DNA from: Candidatus Finniella inopinata
Lineage (GTDB): Bacteria; Pseudomonadota; Alphaproteobacteria; Paracaedibacterales; CAIULA01
Direction of reading: 5' to 3'
DNA length: 64,000 nucleotides
Assembly (NCBI RefSeq): GCF_004210305.1
Contig: NZ_SCFB01000006.1
Coordinates: forward strand, 62,001-126,000
Shown: positions 45,222 through 54,910 of the stretch, in pieces
Layout: each line of letters begins with the position of its first letter
Position numbering within the stretch: the first letter of the stretch is position 1
Translations under genes and position numbers: made by a program
Notes under the pieces: generated by a model
What the model saw: only the letters and a program-made list of their open reading frames with translations
What the model was told of the DNA's origin: nothing
Database searches by the model: none

Positions 45222-46757
45222 TTACATACCTCTATATCTATAAATTCTTGAATAGGGATTCGAAATTTCCATTAACATTGCCTCAACTGACTTCTTCGTT
45301 TCCTCATCACCCTGTACCCATTTATCCTCGTGACTTGACAGAAAAGACTGGACAACTTTTGGCATAATGTCTTTTAAAATCTGACAAGCTGCTAGCGCCT
45401 TTGAAAAAACTTTATCTTTTGAAAAAAGCGGTGATTTGAATAACGTTTCCCATTTGCTCAATAAATTCTCAGACCTCTTTTTTAAAGCTTCTTCGTACAA
45501 TTTCAATAATTGATCTTGTCTGGAGGGACTAAAATGAAGCTTTTGAAACTTTTCAACATTTAATTCAGAATGAAACTGATCCGAAAAATGTTGCAGCCAA
45601 TCAAATGCGCCTATAATTCCAGGTTCAGGTATGCTTGCTTTAACACAAGCAAACAGAGCTTGTGAAATTGCTTCGGGAGTGGTCGTTGGGTGTTGAAACG
45701 CTGCATACAGCAAGTTAGTTTTAATCTTTAGAGAAACGTGCTGATCGGTGGCAAGGCTCGTCATAATTCTGCGGAGTTGTGCTGGAGTTAGTAATTTCAA
45801 CCCGTGCCCGTAACAAGATACCGTATATAAACTTTTTGGACAGCCATTCGAATCATTATAGGGGACATCCTCTTCCCAGTATATTGTATCGTCATCATCT
45901 TCACTGTATATCATATCGTCATCCATTTCGCCAAATAAGAGAATGGATGTAATTTGCCCGAATTCTTTCTTAGAGTATTTAATATCTTTTAGAGGATCTT
46001 TAGCAAAAATTTTCTGTTGAATTTGTTCATGAGATAATTCCGAAAGTACAAAGTGACTTTTTTTTGAATTTGGGGCTTTTCCTTTTTTTTCTTCTGAGGA
46101 TTTTTCTAACCAAAAAACACGACCTTTGGGCTTAACTAAGTAAAGCCCAGAAACCGCACTATTATAAACCTCTATAATCTTATCTTTAACGAGCTCGTCT
46201 CTCTTGTCACTAAAGTCAACTGATTCTAAATTAGACTTACGCCACAAGCAGCCTGTATAAATTTTCTGAATCGCGTTATCAAATAGGGTGGGAATATAAA
46301 GATAGACGGCCCTATCAATTGGTTCAGGTCCTTGTGGAGCGGCGTAGGCATCAAAAATATTAGTTTTGGTTTCATCTAACCATGTGACCAGATCAAGTGC
46401 GGAAAATTGCCTTTCAGGCGCAACTTTTTGGTAAAGAGCCAACCACGCATCTACCTTGGGCTCATAAAACAGTCGGTGCAGCATTTCTCCATCAGCTGCC
46501 CTCATGTGTCCTGCTACGGCGTCCGTTAAGCGGCTGTTATCGTCATTTTTGTCTTTCAGAGGGGATGCTAATTTATCATATGAAAAATAGTGGTGCATCC
46601 AAGTTGTAATCTTACTTGGTCCTGACGCGTTTACCAGATCAGAATCAGCTGCTGAATTTGAAAAGGAAGAAGAGGAGGACGCCCATACTGACTGGCCGTG
46701 AAGACCAACAACACTGACAAAGCCTAGCAGTAAGACAGATTTAAAAAAACGTTTCAT
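45222..46757 (-). CDS. Secreted protein with acidic segment, unknown function
   Basis: ATG 46757 starts a signal peptide (FFKSVLLLGFVSVVGLHGQ); an upstream in-frame start at 46775 would only extend it. The mature 480 residues begin Ser-rich, are mostly helical, and contain a strongly acidic stretch near residues 285-300 (DDDMIYSEDDDDTIYWEED). The C-terminus is helical and charged. No domain is recognised. Upstream the second IS copy begins 75 bases before the start and may have replaced or altered its promoter region. Confidence 0.7.
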   Translation of the reverse strand: MKRFFKSVLLLGFVSVVGLHGQSVWASSSSSFSNSAADSDLVNASGPSKITTWMHHYFSYDKLASPLKDKNDDNSRLTDAVAGHMRAADGEMLHRLFYEPKVDAWLALYQKVAPERQFSALDLVTWLDETKTNIFDAYAAPQGPEPIDRAVYLYIPTLFDNAIQKIYTGCLWRKSNLESVDFSDKRDELVKDKIIEVYNSAVSGLYLVKPKGRVFWLEKSSEEKKGKAPNSKKSHFVLSELSHEQIQQKIFAKDPLKDIKYSKKEFGQITSILLFGEMDDDMIYSEDDDDTIYWEEDVPYNDSNGCPKSLYTVSCYGHGLKLLTPAQLRRIMTSLATDQHVSLKIKTNLLYAAFQHPTTTPEAISQALFACVKASIPEPGIIGAFDWLQHFSDQFHSELNVEKFQKLHFSPSRQDQLLKLYEEALKKRSENLLSKWETLFKSPLFSKDKVFSKALAACQILKDIMPKVVQSFLSSHEDKWVQGDEETKKSVEAMLMEISNPYSRIYRYRGM

Positions 46758-46831
46758 GCTAACGATCTCTTTCATTTGAGATTGATACCGTTAATGTAGA
46801 GACTATTTTTTAATATTCAAGGATTATTCTA

Positions 46832-47676
46832 GGGCGTGTCATCAATTAAGCCAAATAGCCGCAGCAACCAAATGTATGGCTCCCAGGAAGTTTCGAGCTG
46901 TTTTATCATATCGAGTGGCTATGGCTCTGTATTGTTTAAGTTTGGCGAAGAAGTTTTCGATGAGGTGCCGGGCCTTGTAGAGGTCTTTATCATACGAACA
47001 AGGGTTGATCCTATTCTTTTTTGGGGGAATGACCGCCTCACATCCTTTCTCTTCAAGTTTTTTTCTCATACGTTCGTCTGCGTCATAAGCCTTGTCAGCT
47101 AAGACGGCACCAGCTTGCGTAAGGTTATCTATTAAGGCATCGGCACCTTCTAAATCGTGATCTTGTCCGGCTGTTAAATAAAACCCTGTTGGATTTCCCA
47201 ACGCATCACAGGTGGCATGAATTTTGGTGCTTAATCCTCCTTTGCTTCGTCCAATCGCTTGGTCAGCTGAGAATTCTTTTTTTTAGCACCAGCACTGTGC
47301 TGATGAGCACGCACTATACTTGAATCAATCATAGCGTATTCATTGTCAGCATCTTGGCTTAATAGCTCAAAAATTTTCTTCCACACACCTGATTGGCTCC
47401 ACCTCGAATGGCGTAGATGAATAACTCTAAAATCCCCAAAACGTTCCGGTAAATCACGCCACGGAATTCCAGCTCGATATCGATATAGAACGGCTTCTAT
47501 AAATAGGCGATTGTCTTTTGCTGTTGCACCAACATATCCTTCCCTTCCAGGTAGCATACCCTTAATGCGATCCCATTGATCATCCCGTAATGCGTAGCGT
47601 CTCACCGAAAAAAACCTCGTAAAATTTTTCTCAATTAAAACAGAAATCTATGACTTATTCAATTGATGACACGCCC
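46832..47676 (-). mobile_element. IS5-family (IS427-like) insertion sequence, copy 2
   Basis: It has the same 845-bp length, ends and predicted proteins as the copy at 10960-11804. TA target duplications lie at 46830-46831 and 47677-47678. It sits in intergenic DNA between the secreted-protein gene and the rpoD operon and breaks no recognisable gene. Confidence 0.93.
46842..47605 (-). CDS. IS5-family transposase, copy 2, with -1 frameshift
   Basis: The product is identical to the copy at 10970-11733. The first frame (47605-47231) is joined to the second (ending 46842) through an A8 slippery run near 47277. The DDE residues lie in YAMIDSS, VLADKAYDAD and HLIENFFAKLK. The copy looks functional. 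Confidence 0.9.
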
Positions 47677-47728
47677 TAAATCCAAAATGATTTTGCGAAT
47701 TCTTTTGAGTCTTTTTAATGCCCTGAAT

Positions 47729-47794
47729 GTCATTCCCGTGCAGACGGGAATCCAGACAACAATACAACTGGACCCCCGCGTAGGCGGGGGTGAC
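47729..47794 (+). repeat. Dispersed palindromic repeat, family A copy 2
   Basis: GTCATTCCCGTGCAGACGGG, then AATCCAGACAACAATACAAC and TGGACCCCCGCG, ending GCGGGGGTGAC. Same two-hairpin structure as 27123-27186 and 52717-52779. It lies between the IS and the end of rpoD and could act as a terminator for rpoD. Confidence 0.8.
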
Positions 47795-47836
47795 AATCGG
47801 GAACAGCCGCGTGGCCATCCAGTTTTACTAAGTTAT

Positions 47837-49741
47837 CTATGTATCCAAAAAGCTGCGCAACTTGCGTGACCGGCTTGGGTGCTTTAATTTGCGCAAAGCC
47901 TTCGCCTCGATCTGTCGAATACGCTCACGGGTCACAACGAACTGCTGACCAACTTCTTCCAAGGTGTGATCGGTGTTCATACCAATACCGAACCGCATCC
48001 GCAAAACCCGCTCCTCACGGGGGGTCAAGCTTGCCAAAACCCGGGTGGTTGTTTCCCGCAGGTTCGCATGAATCGCTGCATCAATGGGCAAAACAGCGTT
48101 CTTATCTTCGATAAAATCACCCAAATGACTGTCTTCTTCGTCACCGATGGGGGTTTCCAAACTGATGGGTTCCTTGGCAATTTTCATCACTTTACGAATC
48201 TTGTCCAAAGGCATCATCAACTTCTCCGCCAACTCCTCTGGCGTGGGTTCACGACCAATTTCATGCATGATCTGACGAGAGGTGCGCACCAACTTGTTAA
48301 TCGTTTCAATCATGTGCACAGGAATACGAATGGTACGCGCCTGGTCGGCAATCGACCGCGTAATCGCCTGGCGAATCCACCAAGTTGCATACGTTGAAAA
48401 TTTATAGCCACGGTGATATTCAAATTTATCAACCGCCTTCATCAAGCCAATGTTTCCTTCTTGAATCAAATCTAAGAACTGCAGTCCACGGTTCGTATAC
48501 TTTTTCGCAATCGAAATCACCAGGCGCAGGTTCGCCTCGATCATTTCTTTTTTTGCCCTGGAAGAATCACGTTCCCCCCTTTGAACAACCGCAACGATTC
48601 TGCGGAATTCACTGAAAGGAATGCCAATTTTGGTCTCAACTTTTTCAACTTCTGCGACCAAGTTTTCCAAATCGGTCGTATGCGCCTCTAAAAACCTTAG
48701 CCACGTTTTATGGCTTTGCTTTTGTAATTCCTTCAACCAGTTTTGGTCGAAGTTATGCTTGGTAAACAGCTGTAAGAACTGATCCCGTTTGATGCCACAG
48801 ATTTCAGCCTGCGTCGCTAAATTTCTCTCTAGCGTCGCAATGCTGCGGTTCAGAATGTTGTGCTGTTCAATCAGTTCTTCGATGCTGTCGATGCTCAGCT
48901 TTAATTCGTCAAAATTCTTTATAAGATTCTGTTTAAGATTTTTATAGGACTCATCGTCTGCAACCAACGTTCCCTTGGTTTTCAAAAGATGTTTTTGATG
49001 CCCAAACAGTTGAGCATACATATCAACATGATTTTGGAATAAACCAATAACCTTTGTCTTTGTTGCATCATCGACTTCGGGGACAACAGGGGCTTGAACA
49101 CCTTCTTCAAGCAAATCAGTGACTATCTCGTCTTCTTTTAAATCAAGATCAGCGTCCTCTTGATTGCCAGTATCTATAATTATTAAGTCACGCAATGACA
49201 AGCGACCCTGTTCTAGATTTTCTCTCCAATGATTCAAAACCTGAGCCGTAACAGGGCTTTCGCAAAGACCGCCAATCATGGTTTGATAGCCTGCCTCGAT
49301 GCGCTTCGCGATGGCAATTTCCCCTTCACGAGACAATAATTCAACGTTGCCCATTTCGCGCAAATACATGCGGACAGGGTCATCCGTGCGACCGGCAACT
49401 TCTTCCTCAGATTCCTCGTTGCTTTCGTCAAATTCAAATTCTGAAGTCGGTAAAGGCGGCGTTAAATCGCCTGACAAAAATGTTTCTTCCGCCTCGTCAC
49501 TGTCAACAATGTTAATGCCCATTTCGGCAATCAAGGTCATTGATTCGTCTATTTGGTCAGAAGAGAGCTGGTTTTGGGGCAAAGCCTCATTCAATTCGTC
49601 ATAGGTGATGTAACCTCTTTCCTTACCCTTTGCCAAAAGTCTTTTTAAAGACAAATTGCTTTTGCTCAGTTCGATTAGAGGAATGTCAGCCTCTGCTCCT
49701 GTTGAAGGGATGTCAATTTTTTTAGGGTTCTTTATAGCCAT
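47837..49741 (-). CDS. rpoD: RNA polymerase primary sigma factor
   Basis: The 634-residue sigma-70 has region 1.1 at the N-terminus ([20 protein letters not shown]) and region 1.2 ([20 protein letters not shown]). Region 2 has [19 protein letters not shown] and [19 protein letters not shown]. Region 4.2 has [21 protein letters not shown] variable acidic insert lies between regions 1.2 and 2. It follows dnaG by 28 bases on the same strand, the classic dnaG-rpoD arrangement, and recognises the TTGACA/TATAAT promoters suggested elsewhere in the window. Confidence 0.96.
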   Translation of the reverse strand: MAIKNPKKIDIPSTGAEADIPLIELSKSNLSLKRLLAKGKERGYITYDELNEALPQNQLSSDQIDESMTLIAEMGINIVDSDEAEETFLSGDLTPPLPTSEFEFDESNEESEEEVAGRTDDPVRMYLREMGNVELLSREGEIAIAKRIEAGYQTMIGGLCESPVTAQVLNHWRENLEQGRLSLRDLIIIDTGNQEDADLDLKEDEIVTDLLEEGVQAPVVPEVDDATKTKVIGLFQNHVDMYAQLFGHQKHLLKTKGTLVADDESYKNLKQNLIKNFDELKLSIDSIEELIEQHNILNRSIATLERNLATQAEICGIKRDQFLQLFTKHNFDQNWLKELQKQSHKTWLRFLEAHTTDLENLVAEVEKVETKIGIPFSEFRRIVAVVQRGERDSSRAKKEMIEANLRLVISIAKKYTNRGLQFLDLIQEGNIGLMKAVDKFEYHRGYKFSTYATWWIRQAITRSIADQARTIRIPVHMIETINKLVRTSRQIMHEIGREPTPEELAEKLMMPLDKIRKVMKIAKEPISLETPIGDEEDSHLGDFIEDKNAVLPIDAAIHANLRETTTRVLASLTPREERVLRMRFGIGMNTDHTLEEVGQQFVVTRERIRQIEAKALRKLKHPSRSRKLRSFLDT

Positions 49742-49769
49742 AATGATTTGTATACTCCTTAAAAACGGG

Positions 49770-51572
49770 TCAAATCGGGAAGATGTTTTTCAACGTCTTC
49801 ATTTTTTGCCAAGATTGGTCATCAAAAGATTTCTTTGTGTCTTCTTGCGCTTGTTTAAGATCATTTTTTACTGCTTGCTTCCATGTTGTTTGTTGCCAAA
49901 TATCTTGCCATCGCTCTAGGGCAAGGTCTGGGTCGCTGCCATGCATGGCAAATGGAGCGTGCAAAAACAGTTCTTTGTCAAACAACGCATCAAGTTCTGA
50001 GGCAAATCCCAGTTCATGTAGTTTGTCTTTTAAAGTCTGTAAATTTTCTTGGGAATAGTCTAGCATGCATTGCCTCATATTCTGCCAGCTTTCTTTTTGA
50101 AATTCAAGACCCGCGAACTTTTCGAACACCTCTTTCAATAAAGTAGGGTGCGTAATCAAAGTTGCCAATAATATTTTATGGGCTAGGGTATTTTTTTTAT
50201 CGGATATCCTGGGAAGAGGCAAAGATCCTAAATTCACCTGAGGTTTGCCCTTTTTCAGGGAAGGTAAAAAACGTTTTTCTTGGTACCACAACCGATTCAG
50301 GCGCTCAGTCACATCCAATTCATAAAACTTGCGCATGTCTGGATCTTGAATTGTTTTGACCAAATCAAATACCTGGCGCTTAAACTTCGCCTTGCCTTCA
50401 GGGGTTGACAGGGCCTCTGCCGGCTGTATTTTCATTATATTGGTCCACATGCTGTCAATCAGGCTGAGAGATTGATCAAGCATCCCTTTAAACGCAGAGG
50501 GTCCCCTTGCCTTCAAAAAACTGTCTGGGTCTTCGCCAGCAGGCAGATAACAAATCTTGAGGCTTTTATCGGCCGTTAGCAACGGCAGCGCTCGCTCAAT
50601 TGCCCGAAAAGAGGCACGCACACCAGCCTGATCACCATCAAAACATAAAATCGGGGAAGGATGGCGGCGCCACAATAAATTCAACTGCTGCTCTGTCAAG
50701 GCTGTCCCAAGGGGAGCCAAGGCTGTCGTGAATCCGCCTTGATACAATGATATGACATCACAATACCCCTCCACAAGAATGGGGGGGATATCTTTGTTAA
50801 TATGCTTAAAAGCTTGATGATAATTATAAAGAACATGCCCTTTATGAAAAAGAGGGGTCTCTGAGGAATTAATATATTTTGCCTGATCCGCCGTTTGATC
50901 CTTTGATCCGATAATGCGGCCACCAAAGGCAAGAACACGGCCTTTAACATCGAAAATGGGAAACATGACCCGGCCACGAAACCGGTCATAAATTCGCCCA
51001 CCATCATCTGTTTGAATCAAAACGCCTGCCTTTAAGATTAAGGCCTTATCAAATCCTTTTTGCGTCAAGGTCTGGGACAAAGACCCGCCGCCCTGTTTTG
51101 GGTCTGGGGCAAAGCCTAAGCGAAATTGGGTTTGGGTTGATTGACTAAACCCGCGCTGGGCCAGGTACTCACGCGCCCCCTCTCCACGGCTTTGTTGAAG
51201 ACTTGTCTCAAACCACTGACAGCTAAACTCCAAAATTTTATACAAATCAGGAGGGGGAGCCTTTTCGGGTTGTCTCTCCACCTCTTGTATCGTAATGCCC
51301 GCCGTTTCAGCCAGCTGGTGGATGGTTGCCTTAAAATCCAGGTTATGTCGTTGCATGACATATTGAATAACATCCCCGTGGGCGCCGCATCCAAAACAAT
51401 GATAAAAACCCTTGTGGTCATTAACGGTAAAAGAGGGGCTTTTTTCAGAATGGAAAGGACAGAGTCCATGGAATTCATGCCCTTTACGTGCAAGCTTGAC
51501 ATCGCGTCCAATCACCTCAGACACGTTGACGCGCTCTCGTATCTGTTGTGTGTAAAGCGATAAATCAGTCAT
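49770..51572 (-). CDS. dnaG: DNA primase
   Basis: The 600-residue primase carries the CHC2 zinc-binding domain ([17 protein letters not shown] and [13 protein letters not shown]). Its TOPRIM catalytic core has [17 protein letters not shown] and [18 protein letters not shown]-terminal helical DnaB-binding domain follows. It makes RNA primers for the replication fork. It is transcribed ahead of rpoD. Length is normal. Confidence 0.95.
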   Translation of the reverse strand: MTDLSLYTQQIRERVNVSEVIGRDVKLARKGHEFHGLCPFHSEKSPSFTVNDHKGFYHCFGCGAHGDVIQYVMQRHNLDFKATIHQLAETAGITIQEVERQPEKAPPPDLYKILEFSCQWFETSLQQSRGEGAREYLAQRGFSQSTQTQFRLGFAPDPKQGGGSLSQTLTQKGFDKALILKAGVLIQTDDGGRIYDRFRGRVMFPIFDVKGRVLAFGGRIIGSKDQTADQAKYINSSETPLFHKGHVLYNYHQAFKHINKDIPPILVEGYCDVISLYQGGFTTALAPLGTALTEQQLNLLWRRHPSPILCFDGDQAGVRASFRAIERALPLLTADKSLKICYLPAGEDPDSFLKARGPSAFKGMLDQSLSLIDSMWTNIMKIQPAEALSTPEGKAKFKRQVFDLVKTIQDPDMRKFYELDVTERLNRLWYQEKRFLPSLKKGKPQVNLGSLPLPRISDKKNTLAHKILLATLITHPTLLKEVFEKFAGLEFQKESWQNMRQCMLDYSQENLQTLKDKLHELGFASELDALFDKELFLHAPFAMHGSDPDLALERWQDIWQQTTWKQAVKNDLKQAQEDTKKSFDDQSWQKMKTLKNIFPI

Positions 51573-51592
51573 GACACTACTTTCGATAACAC

Positions 51593-51640
51593 GTCATTAC
51601 CAGGAACCGCAGGCGACCTAGCAATCCAGACAACAACTTT
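51593..51640. repeat. Dispersed repeat, family B copy 2
   Basis: Just upstream of dnaG, GTCATTACCAGGAACCGCAG with GCGACCTAGCAATCCAGACA resembles the repeat at 9981-10030. It fills most of the gap between dnaG and the DUF29 gene. Confidence 0.5.
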
Positions 51641-52072
51641 TCAATCAGGATAAAATTCGTCATCTAAACATTGCTCAAATGTGTAGGGGCAAATTTGAGG
51701 CATCAATTTTAGATCAATAGGCGTTTCTTTTTGAATGATTAATTGTGCTTTTTTATAGGCAACAGAAAATCCTTCGGTCACTTTGCTTTTTAAACTTGGG
51801 CTATCTTGAAGAAGCTCCTCTAATTCCATACGTTGCATTTTAATGCTACCTTCCCAACTGCGACCCCTAAAATCTGGTTGATATTGCCATTTAAGAAGAT
51901 GGAAAATTAATTGAGCAAGCCTTGAAATCAAAGCGTGTTTTTTGTTATTGCCCATATCCTCCAGTTCCTCTATCAAATGTTCTATGTCCATTTCGTCAAA
52001 CCTCTTTTGTTTAAGAAACGCTATGTTGCCTGTCACCCAACCATAAAAATCTTCTTCATACTTTGGGGTCAT
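51641..52072 (-). CDS. DUF29 family protein
   Basis: The 143-residue protein shows the DUF29 pattern: YGWVTGNIAFLKQKRFDEMD, then HLIEELEDMGNNKKHALISR, then LIFHLLKWQYQPDFRGRSW. The family is widespread in cyanobacteria and proteobacteria, often near mobile or toxin genes, and its function is not known. Here it stands upstream of dnaG with a repeat between them. Confidence 0.85.
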   Translation of the reverse strand: MTPKYEEDFYGWVTGNIAFLKQKRFDEMDIEHLIEELEDMGNNKKHALISRLAQLIFHLLKWQYQPDFRGRSWEGSIKMQRMELEELLQDSPSLKSKVTEGFSVAYKKAQLIIQKETPIDLKLMPQICPYTFEQCLDDEFYPD

Positions 52073-52213
52073 CGCTTTTTCTCCTCATTCCTTGGTCCTT
52101 CCATCCTGTGATTATATACTGATCACTCGTGAAATGGTTAAAACAGTTTTGCTACCGCCCATAAAATTTGCCTATAATAGCCAGGTATATAAAATTTTAC
52201 TAAATGGAAAGCA

Positions 52214-52699
52214 ATGATGAAAAATATTCTTGTAGCCTCAGCCGTTATCGCTTCTGCTTTGCTCAGCACTGGATGTGCACCTAAGTTGGGCGGCAATGAC
52301 TACAGCGTCAAGGGCGCTGGTGAAATCAGTCAAACCCAAAAGGGTGTTATCGTGGCGGCTCGCCCTGTTATGATTAATGCCCAGGATGCTAGCCAACCTG
52401 GCGCTGGCTCGGTCATTGGTGGTCTGTCAGGCGCCTTATTAGGCTCGCAAATCGGCGGCGGTAAAGAAGGCCGCGTTGTGACGGGTGTGTTAGGTGGCCT
52501 GGCCGGTGCTGGCGCTGGTCATTTGATTCAAGGGAAAGTGACAGAACAAGAGGGCGTGGAATATCAAGTCCAGCTTGACCGAGGTGACGTTATTACCCTG
52601 ACCCAAGGGGCCGAGCCGAAAATGAGTGCAGGTCAAAGAGTGTTGGTCGTTCAAAGTAACCGCGACCGCAGCCGCATTGTTCCTGATTTATCACATTAA
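52214..52699 (+). CDS. Glycine-zipper outer-membrane lipoprotein (SlyB / 17-kDa antigen type)
   Basis: The 161-residue lipoprotein has the lipobox LLSTGC near residue 21 and a glycine-zipper helix pair (GSVIGGLSGALLGSQIGGG and VTGVLGGLAGAGAGHLIQG). The C-terminal beta domain reads EYQVQLDRGDVITLTQGAE and GQRVLVVQSN. This is the layout of SlyB and the rickettsial 17-kDa antigen, which stabilise the outer membrane. ATG 52214 and the next codon are both Met; either may start. Confidence 0.9.
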   Translation: MMKNILVASAVIASALLSTGCAPKLGGNDYSVKGAGEISQTQKGVIVAARPVMINAQDASQPGAGSVIGGLSGALLGSQIGGGKEGRVVTGVLGGLAGAGAGHLIQGKVTEQEGVEYQVQLDRGDVITLTQGAEPKMSAGQRVLVVQSNRDRSRIVPDLSH

Positions 52700-52716
52700 G
52701 TTGTAACATCACGGAT

Positions 52717-52779
52717 GTCATTCCCGCGAAGGCGGGAATCTATAAAACACAACTGGACCCCCGCTTTCGCGGGGGTTAC
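52717..52779 (+). repeat. Dispersed palindromic repeat, family A copy 3
   Basis: GTCATTCCCGCGAAGGCGGG followed by AATC, then CAACTGGACCCCCGC and a second hairpin CCCCCGCTTTCGCGGGGG. It directly follows the glycine-zipper lipoprotein gene and may also serve as its terminator (A-rich tail on this strand). Confidence 0.8.
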
Positions 52780-52819
52780 AAAAAAACCCCGGAAAATTAT
52801 CCGAAAGTATTGTTAATTC

Positions 52820-52895
52820 TGGTGCCCCCTACGGGATTCGAACCCGTGTTCCCACCGTGAGAGGGTGATGTCCTAGGCCTCTAGACGAAGGGGAC
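52820..52895 (-). tRNA. tRNA-Glu (CTC)
   Basis: A full 76-nt cloverleaf: acceptor GTCCCCT with AGGGGGC, anticodon loop CTCTCAC giving CTC, T-arm with GTTCGAATC, encoded CCA. The body matches other bacterial tRNA-Glu genes apart from the CTC anticodon. Confidence 0.95.
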
Positions 52896-52969
52896 GATGC
52901 TGCACACTAGCGAATTTCACATAAGAATTCAATAAACTTATTGACCAGCATTGGGGAAATTTGGTTCGC

Positions 52970-53290
52970 TTAAGAATGTAAGGCTTTCTCCACTAACTCC
53001 GCATTACGCGAAATAGCATACAAATAGGATTTTGTTGCCAAATCAGGCGCACGACGCCCATGTTCCCAGTTTCTTAACGTATTAAGATTGATTCCAAACC
53101 GTGCAGAAAATTCAGCTTGAGACATTTTTAACTGTTCCCTTATTTCTTTGGCGTTAAGAAGGTCTGGGATTTCTATCTTCTTAAGCCTTTCAACATGAGA
53201 CACCTTGGCTTCCCTAGTAGAGCTACCTTTTGCGTAATCTAAGGCTTCTTGAAGAGAGTCAATAAGTCTTTGTCCAGTTGTCGTTTCCAT
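52970..53290 (-). CDS. HigA-like helix-turn-helix antitoxin
   Basis: The 106-residue protein carries an XRE-type HTH (MSQAEFSARFGINLNTLRNW followed by EHGRRAPD). ATG 53290 is preceded by GGAGG and is preferred over an in-frame ATG at 53302. The ribosome-binding site overlaps the end of the toxin gene, so the pair is coupled with the toxin first, the order of higBA systems. It probably represses the operon at the palindromes at 53661-53690. It appears intact while its toxin is broken. Confidence 0.85.
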   Translation of the reverse strand: METTTGQRLIDSLQEALDYAKGSSTREAKVSHVERLKKIEIPDLLNAKEIREQLKMSQAEFSARFGINLNTLRNWEHGRRAPDLATKSYLYAISRNAELVEKALHS

Positions 53291-53291
53291 A

Positions 53292-53648
53292 TTAGCCTCC
53301 ATAAATCTTGCGAAACTGTTCGGTTAGTGCCCGAAGAATCCCTAATTCTGATTTGCTTAAATCTATTTTTTCAGACTTTGCATACTACACATCTAAAAAG
53401 AAGAGAGGGGATTTATTGTTGTGGTAATAATAAATCACACGTGCTCCTCCAGATTTACCTTTTTGTTGAGCAGAAACTCTAACCTTCCTTATGCCGCCGG
53501 AATGGGGGATAACGTCTCCGATGTCAGGGGTGCTGGCCAGAATTTGCTTTAAGTCATCAAGTTCTTCTGATTTCAAAACTCCTTCAGCGTGCTTCATAAA
53601 GCTAGCTGTTTCAACAATTGTCAGCCATTTATTAGTTTCTGTACCCAT
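53292..53648 (-). pseudogene. RelE/HigB-like toxin gene with in-frame stop
   Basis: From ATG 53648 the frame gives a RelE-type toxin (SGGIRKVRVSAQQKGKSGGA, then RVIYYYHNNKSPLFFLDV) and stops at TAG near 53390. The same frame continues YAKSEKIDLSKSELGILRAL to a TAA at 53292, eight codons short of nothing that the family needs. Relatives read FLLDVYAKNEK without interruption, so a three-base insertion (TAG or GTA) seems to have created the stop. The C-terminal part, about 30 residues with family-conserved helices, is lost, so the toxin is probably inactive. Confidence 0.8.
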
Positions 53649-53660
53649 ATATGTATGTAT

Positions 53661-53690
53661 AGGTCAATGACCTACGTAAGTCAATGACTT
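53661..53690. promoter_or_regulatory. Tandem palindromic operator of the toxin-antitoxin pair
   Basis: AGGTCAATGACCT (53661-53673) and AAGTCAATGACTT (53678-53690) are two 13-base palindromes separated by ACGT, 13-42 bases upstream of the toxin start. The symmetry and position suit dimers of the HTH antitoxin. Confidence 0.75.
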
Positions 53691-53723
53691 ATATTGCATG
53701 GTGTTTTCTGAGTAGCAATAAAC

Positions 53724-54575
53724 TTATTCACCCTCTTTTTGCCAGGTGCCTCTTCCAACGGAAAGGTATTGGTTTATGCTGTCATGATTAGAGGCTGCCG
53801 CCTGATGATACGCAACTGCGTCCGCTTTCATGCTGGCTGATGCGCGCCTATCTTTCGCTTCTAATTCTTCATATTTGTCTAAAATGATTTGTCTTAGGCG
53901 CGTTAATTCATCAACCTTGCCAGGTTTCACAAAATTATACTTCCCCATCAAAATCGTGGGGGCATTATCTTTAATTTCCTTTAAAATTATGCTTTTATCT
54001 AAAATATGATCAAATACTACCTTATCTTCAATGGCACTAAGCATTACTGCCATAATCTCGCATAAACCATCAAATTGAGGCTTGGAAAGATCAGGCGCCA
54101 TAATGTATGCAGCGGCAATGATGCGATATAATGTTTTGGGTTCCTGTATTCTTGTTCGATCGTCGCCAACAGCATATTCTGAGAAAGGGTCGTATTCTCC
54201 GCTTTTTATAATGGTTCGAATGAGATCAGGCCTAGGTTGTCCCTTAAATGCGGCTTCATTTGTAGAAGTATTGTATGACATACCAACAGCCTTGAACATG
54301 ACTCTATTCAGGCAATCAGCCTTGTAGTAATTCCACCCTTCTATTTTTCTAGCATCCTTTAGCAACCCATATAACTGAACAGAGGTTAATTCACTAGAAT
54401 CCTTCGAAAATTCAGTCAGCTTAATCAATGCATTTATTGAACCTTCTTGCACATCCACTTGTCCCTCTAAGCTACTGGACGCTGCCGCCGATGCGTAAAC
54501 GCCTGTATTAAACGCAATAACGAAAGCAGATACAAGAAGCGGAAGGTGTAACTTTTTTATCTTAAACTTTAGCAT
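53724..54575 (-). CDS. Secreted protein, unknown function
   Basis: The 283-residue protein has a signal peptide (LHLPLLVSAFVIAFNTGVYA) and a mature helical domain (TSVQLYGLLKDARKIEGWNY, AAAYIMAPDLSKPQFDGLCE). The C-terminus is rich in charged helices (RLRQIILDKYEELEAKDRRA). Two Cys residues might form a disulphide. No family is recognised. Confidence 0.7.
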   Translation of the reverse strand: MLKFKIKKLHLPLLVSAFVIAFNTGVYASAAASSSLEGQVDVQEGSINALIKLTEFSKDSSELTSVQLYGLLKDARKIEGWNYYKADCLNRVMFKAVGMSYNTSTNEAAFKGQPRPDLIRTIIKSGEYDPFSEYAVGDDRTRIQEPKTLYRIIAAAYIMAPDLSKPQFDGLCEIMAVMLSAIEDKVVFDHILDKSIILKEIKDNAPTILMGKYNFVKPGKVDELTRLRQIILDKYEELEAKDRRASASMKADAVAYHQAAASNHDSINQYLSVGRGTWQKEGE

Positions 54576-54910
54576 TTTCAGGAACCCTCTTTTAAAACCT
54601 TAAGAATATATTCAAATTAATCAAATAAAATATTTTCTATTTTATTTGATCTCTTGAAAAAAGAATGTACTGATTATTTTACACATAAATAATTAAGATA
54701 TTCAAACAAAAAAGGTTTTGATGTCAATCTGACGATTCTTGCGGAAGATAGTTAGGTTTTGTTTTGTGGGGGTATGGAAAGGTTAGGGGGAGCTCTTACC
54801 CCCCCCTATTTATTGTGGGCCAGTTTTGTCCGATGAGTACAAACCGCTAAACCCAAATTCTTGAAAATTCAAAACCAGCGATGAGTCGCCATTTATGCAA
54901 CACAGCCTGA
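54576..54910. other. Gene-free stretch, 335 bases
   Basis: It contains AT-rich DNA upstream of the 53724-54575 gene and a stem TAGGGGG/CCCCCCCTA (54784-54808) followed by TTTATT in plus orientation. The stem could weakly terminate either strand. No gene, RNA or repeat was recognised. Confidence 0.4.
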
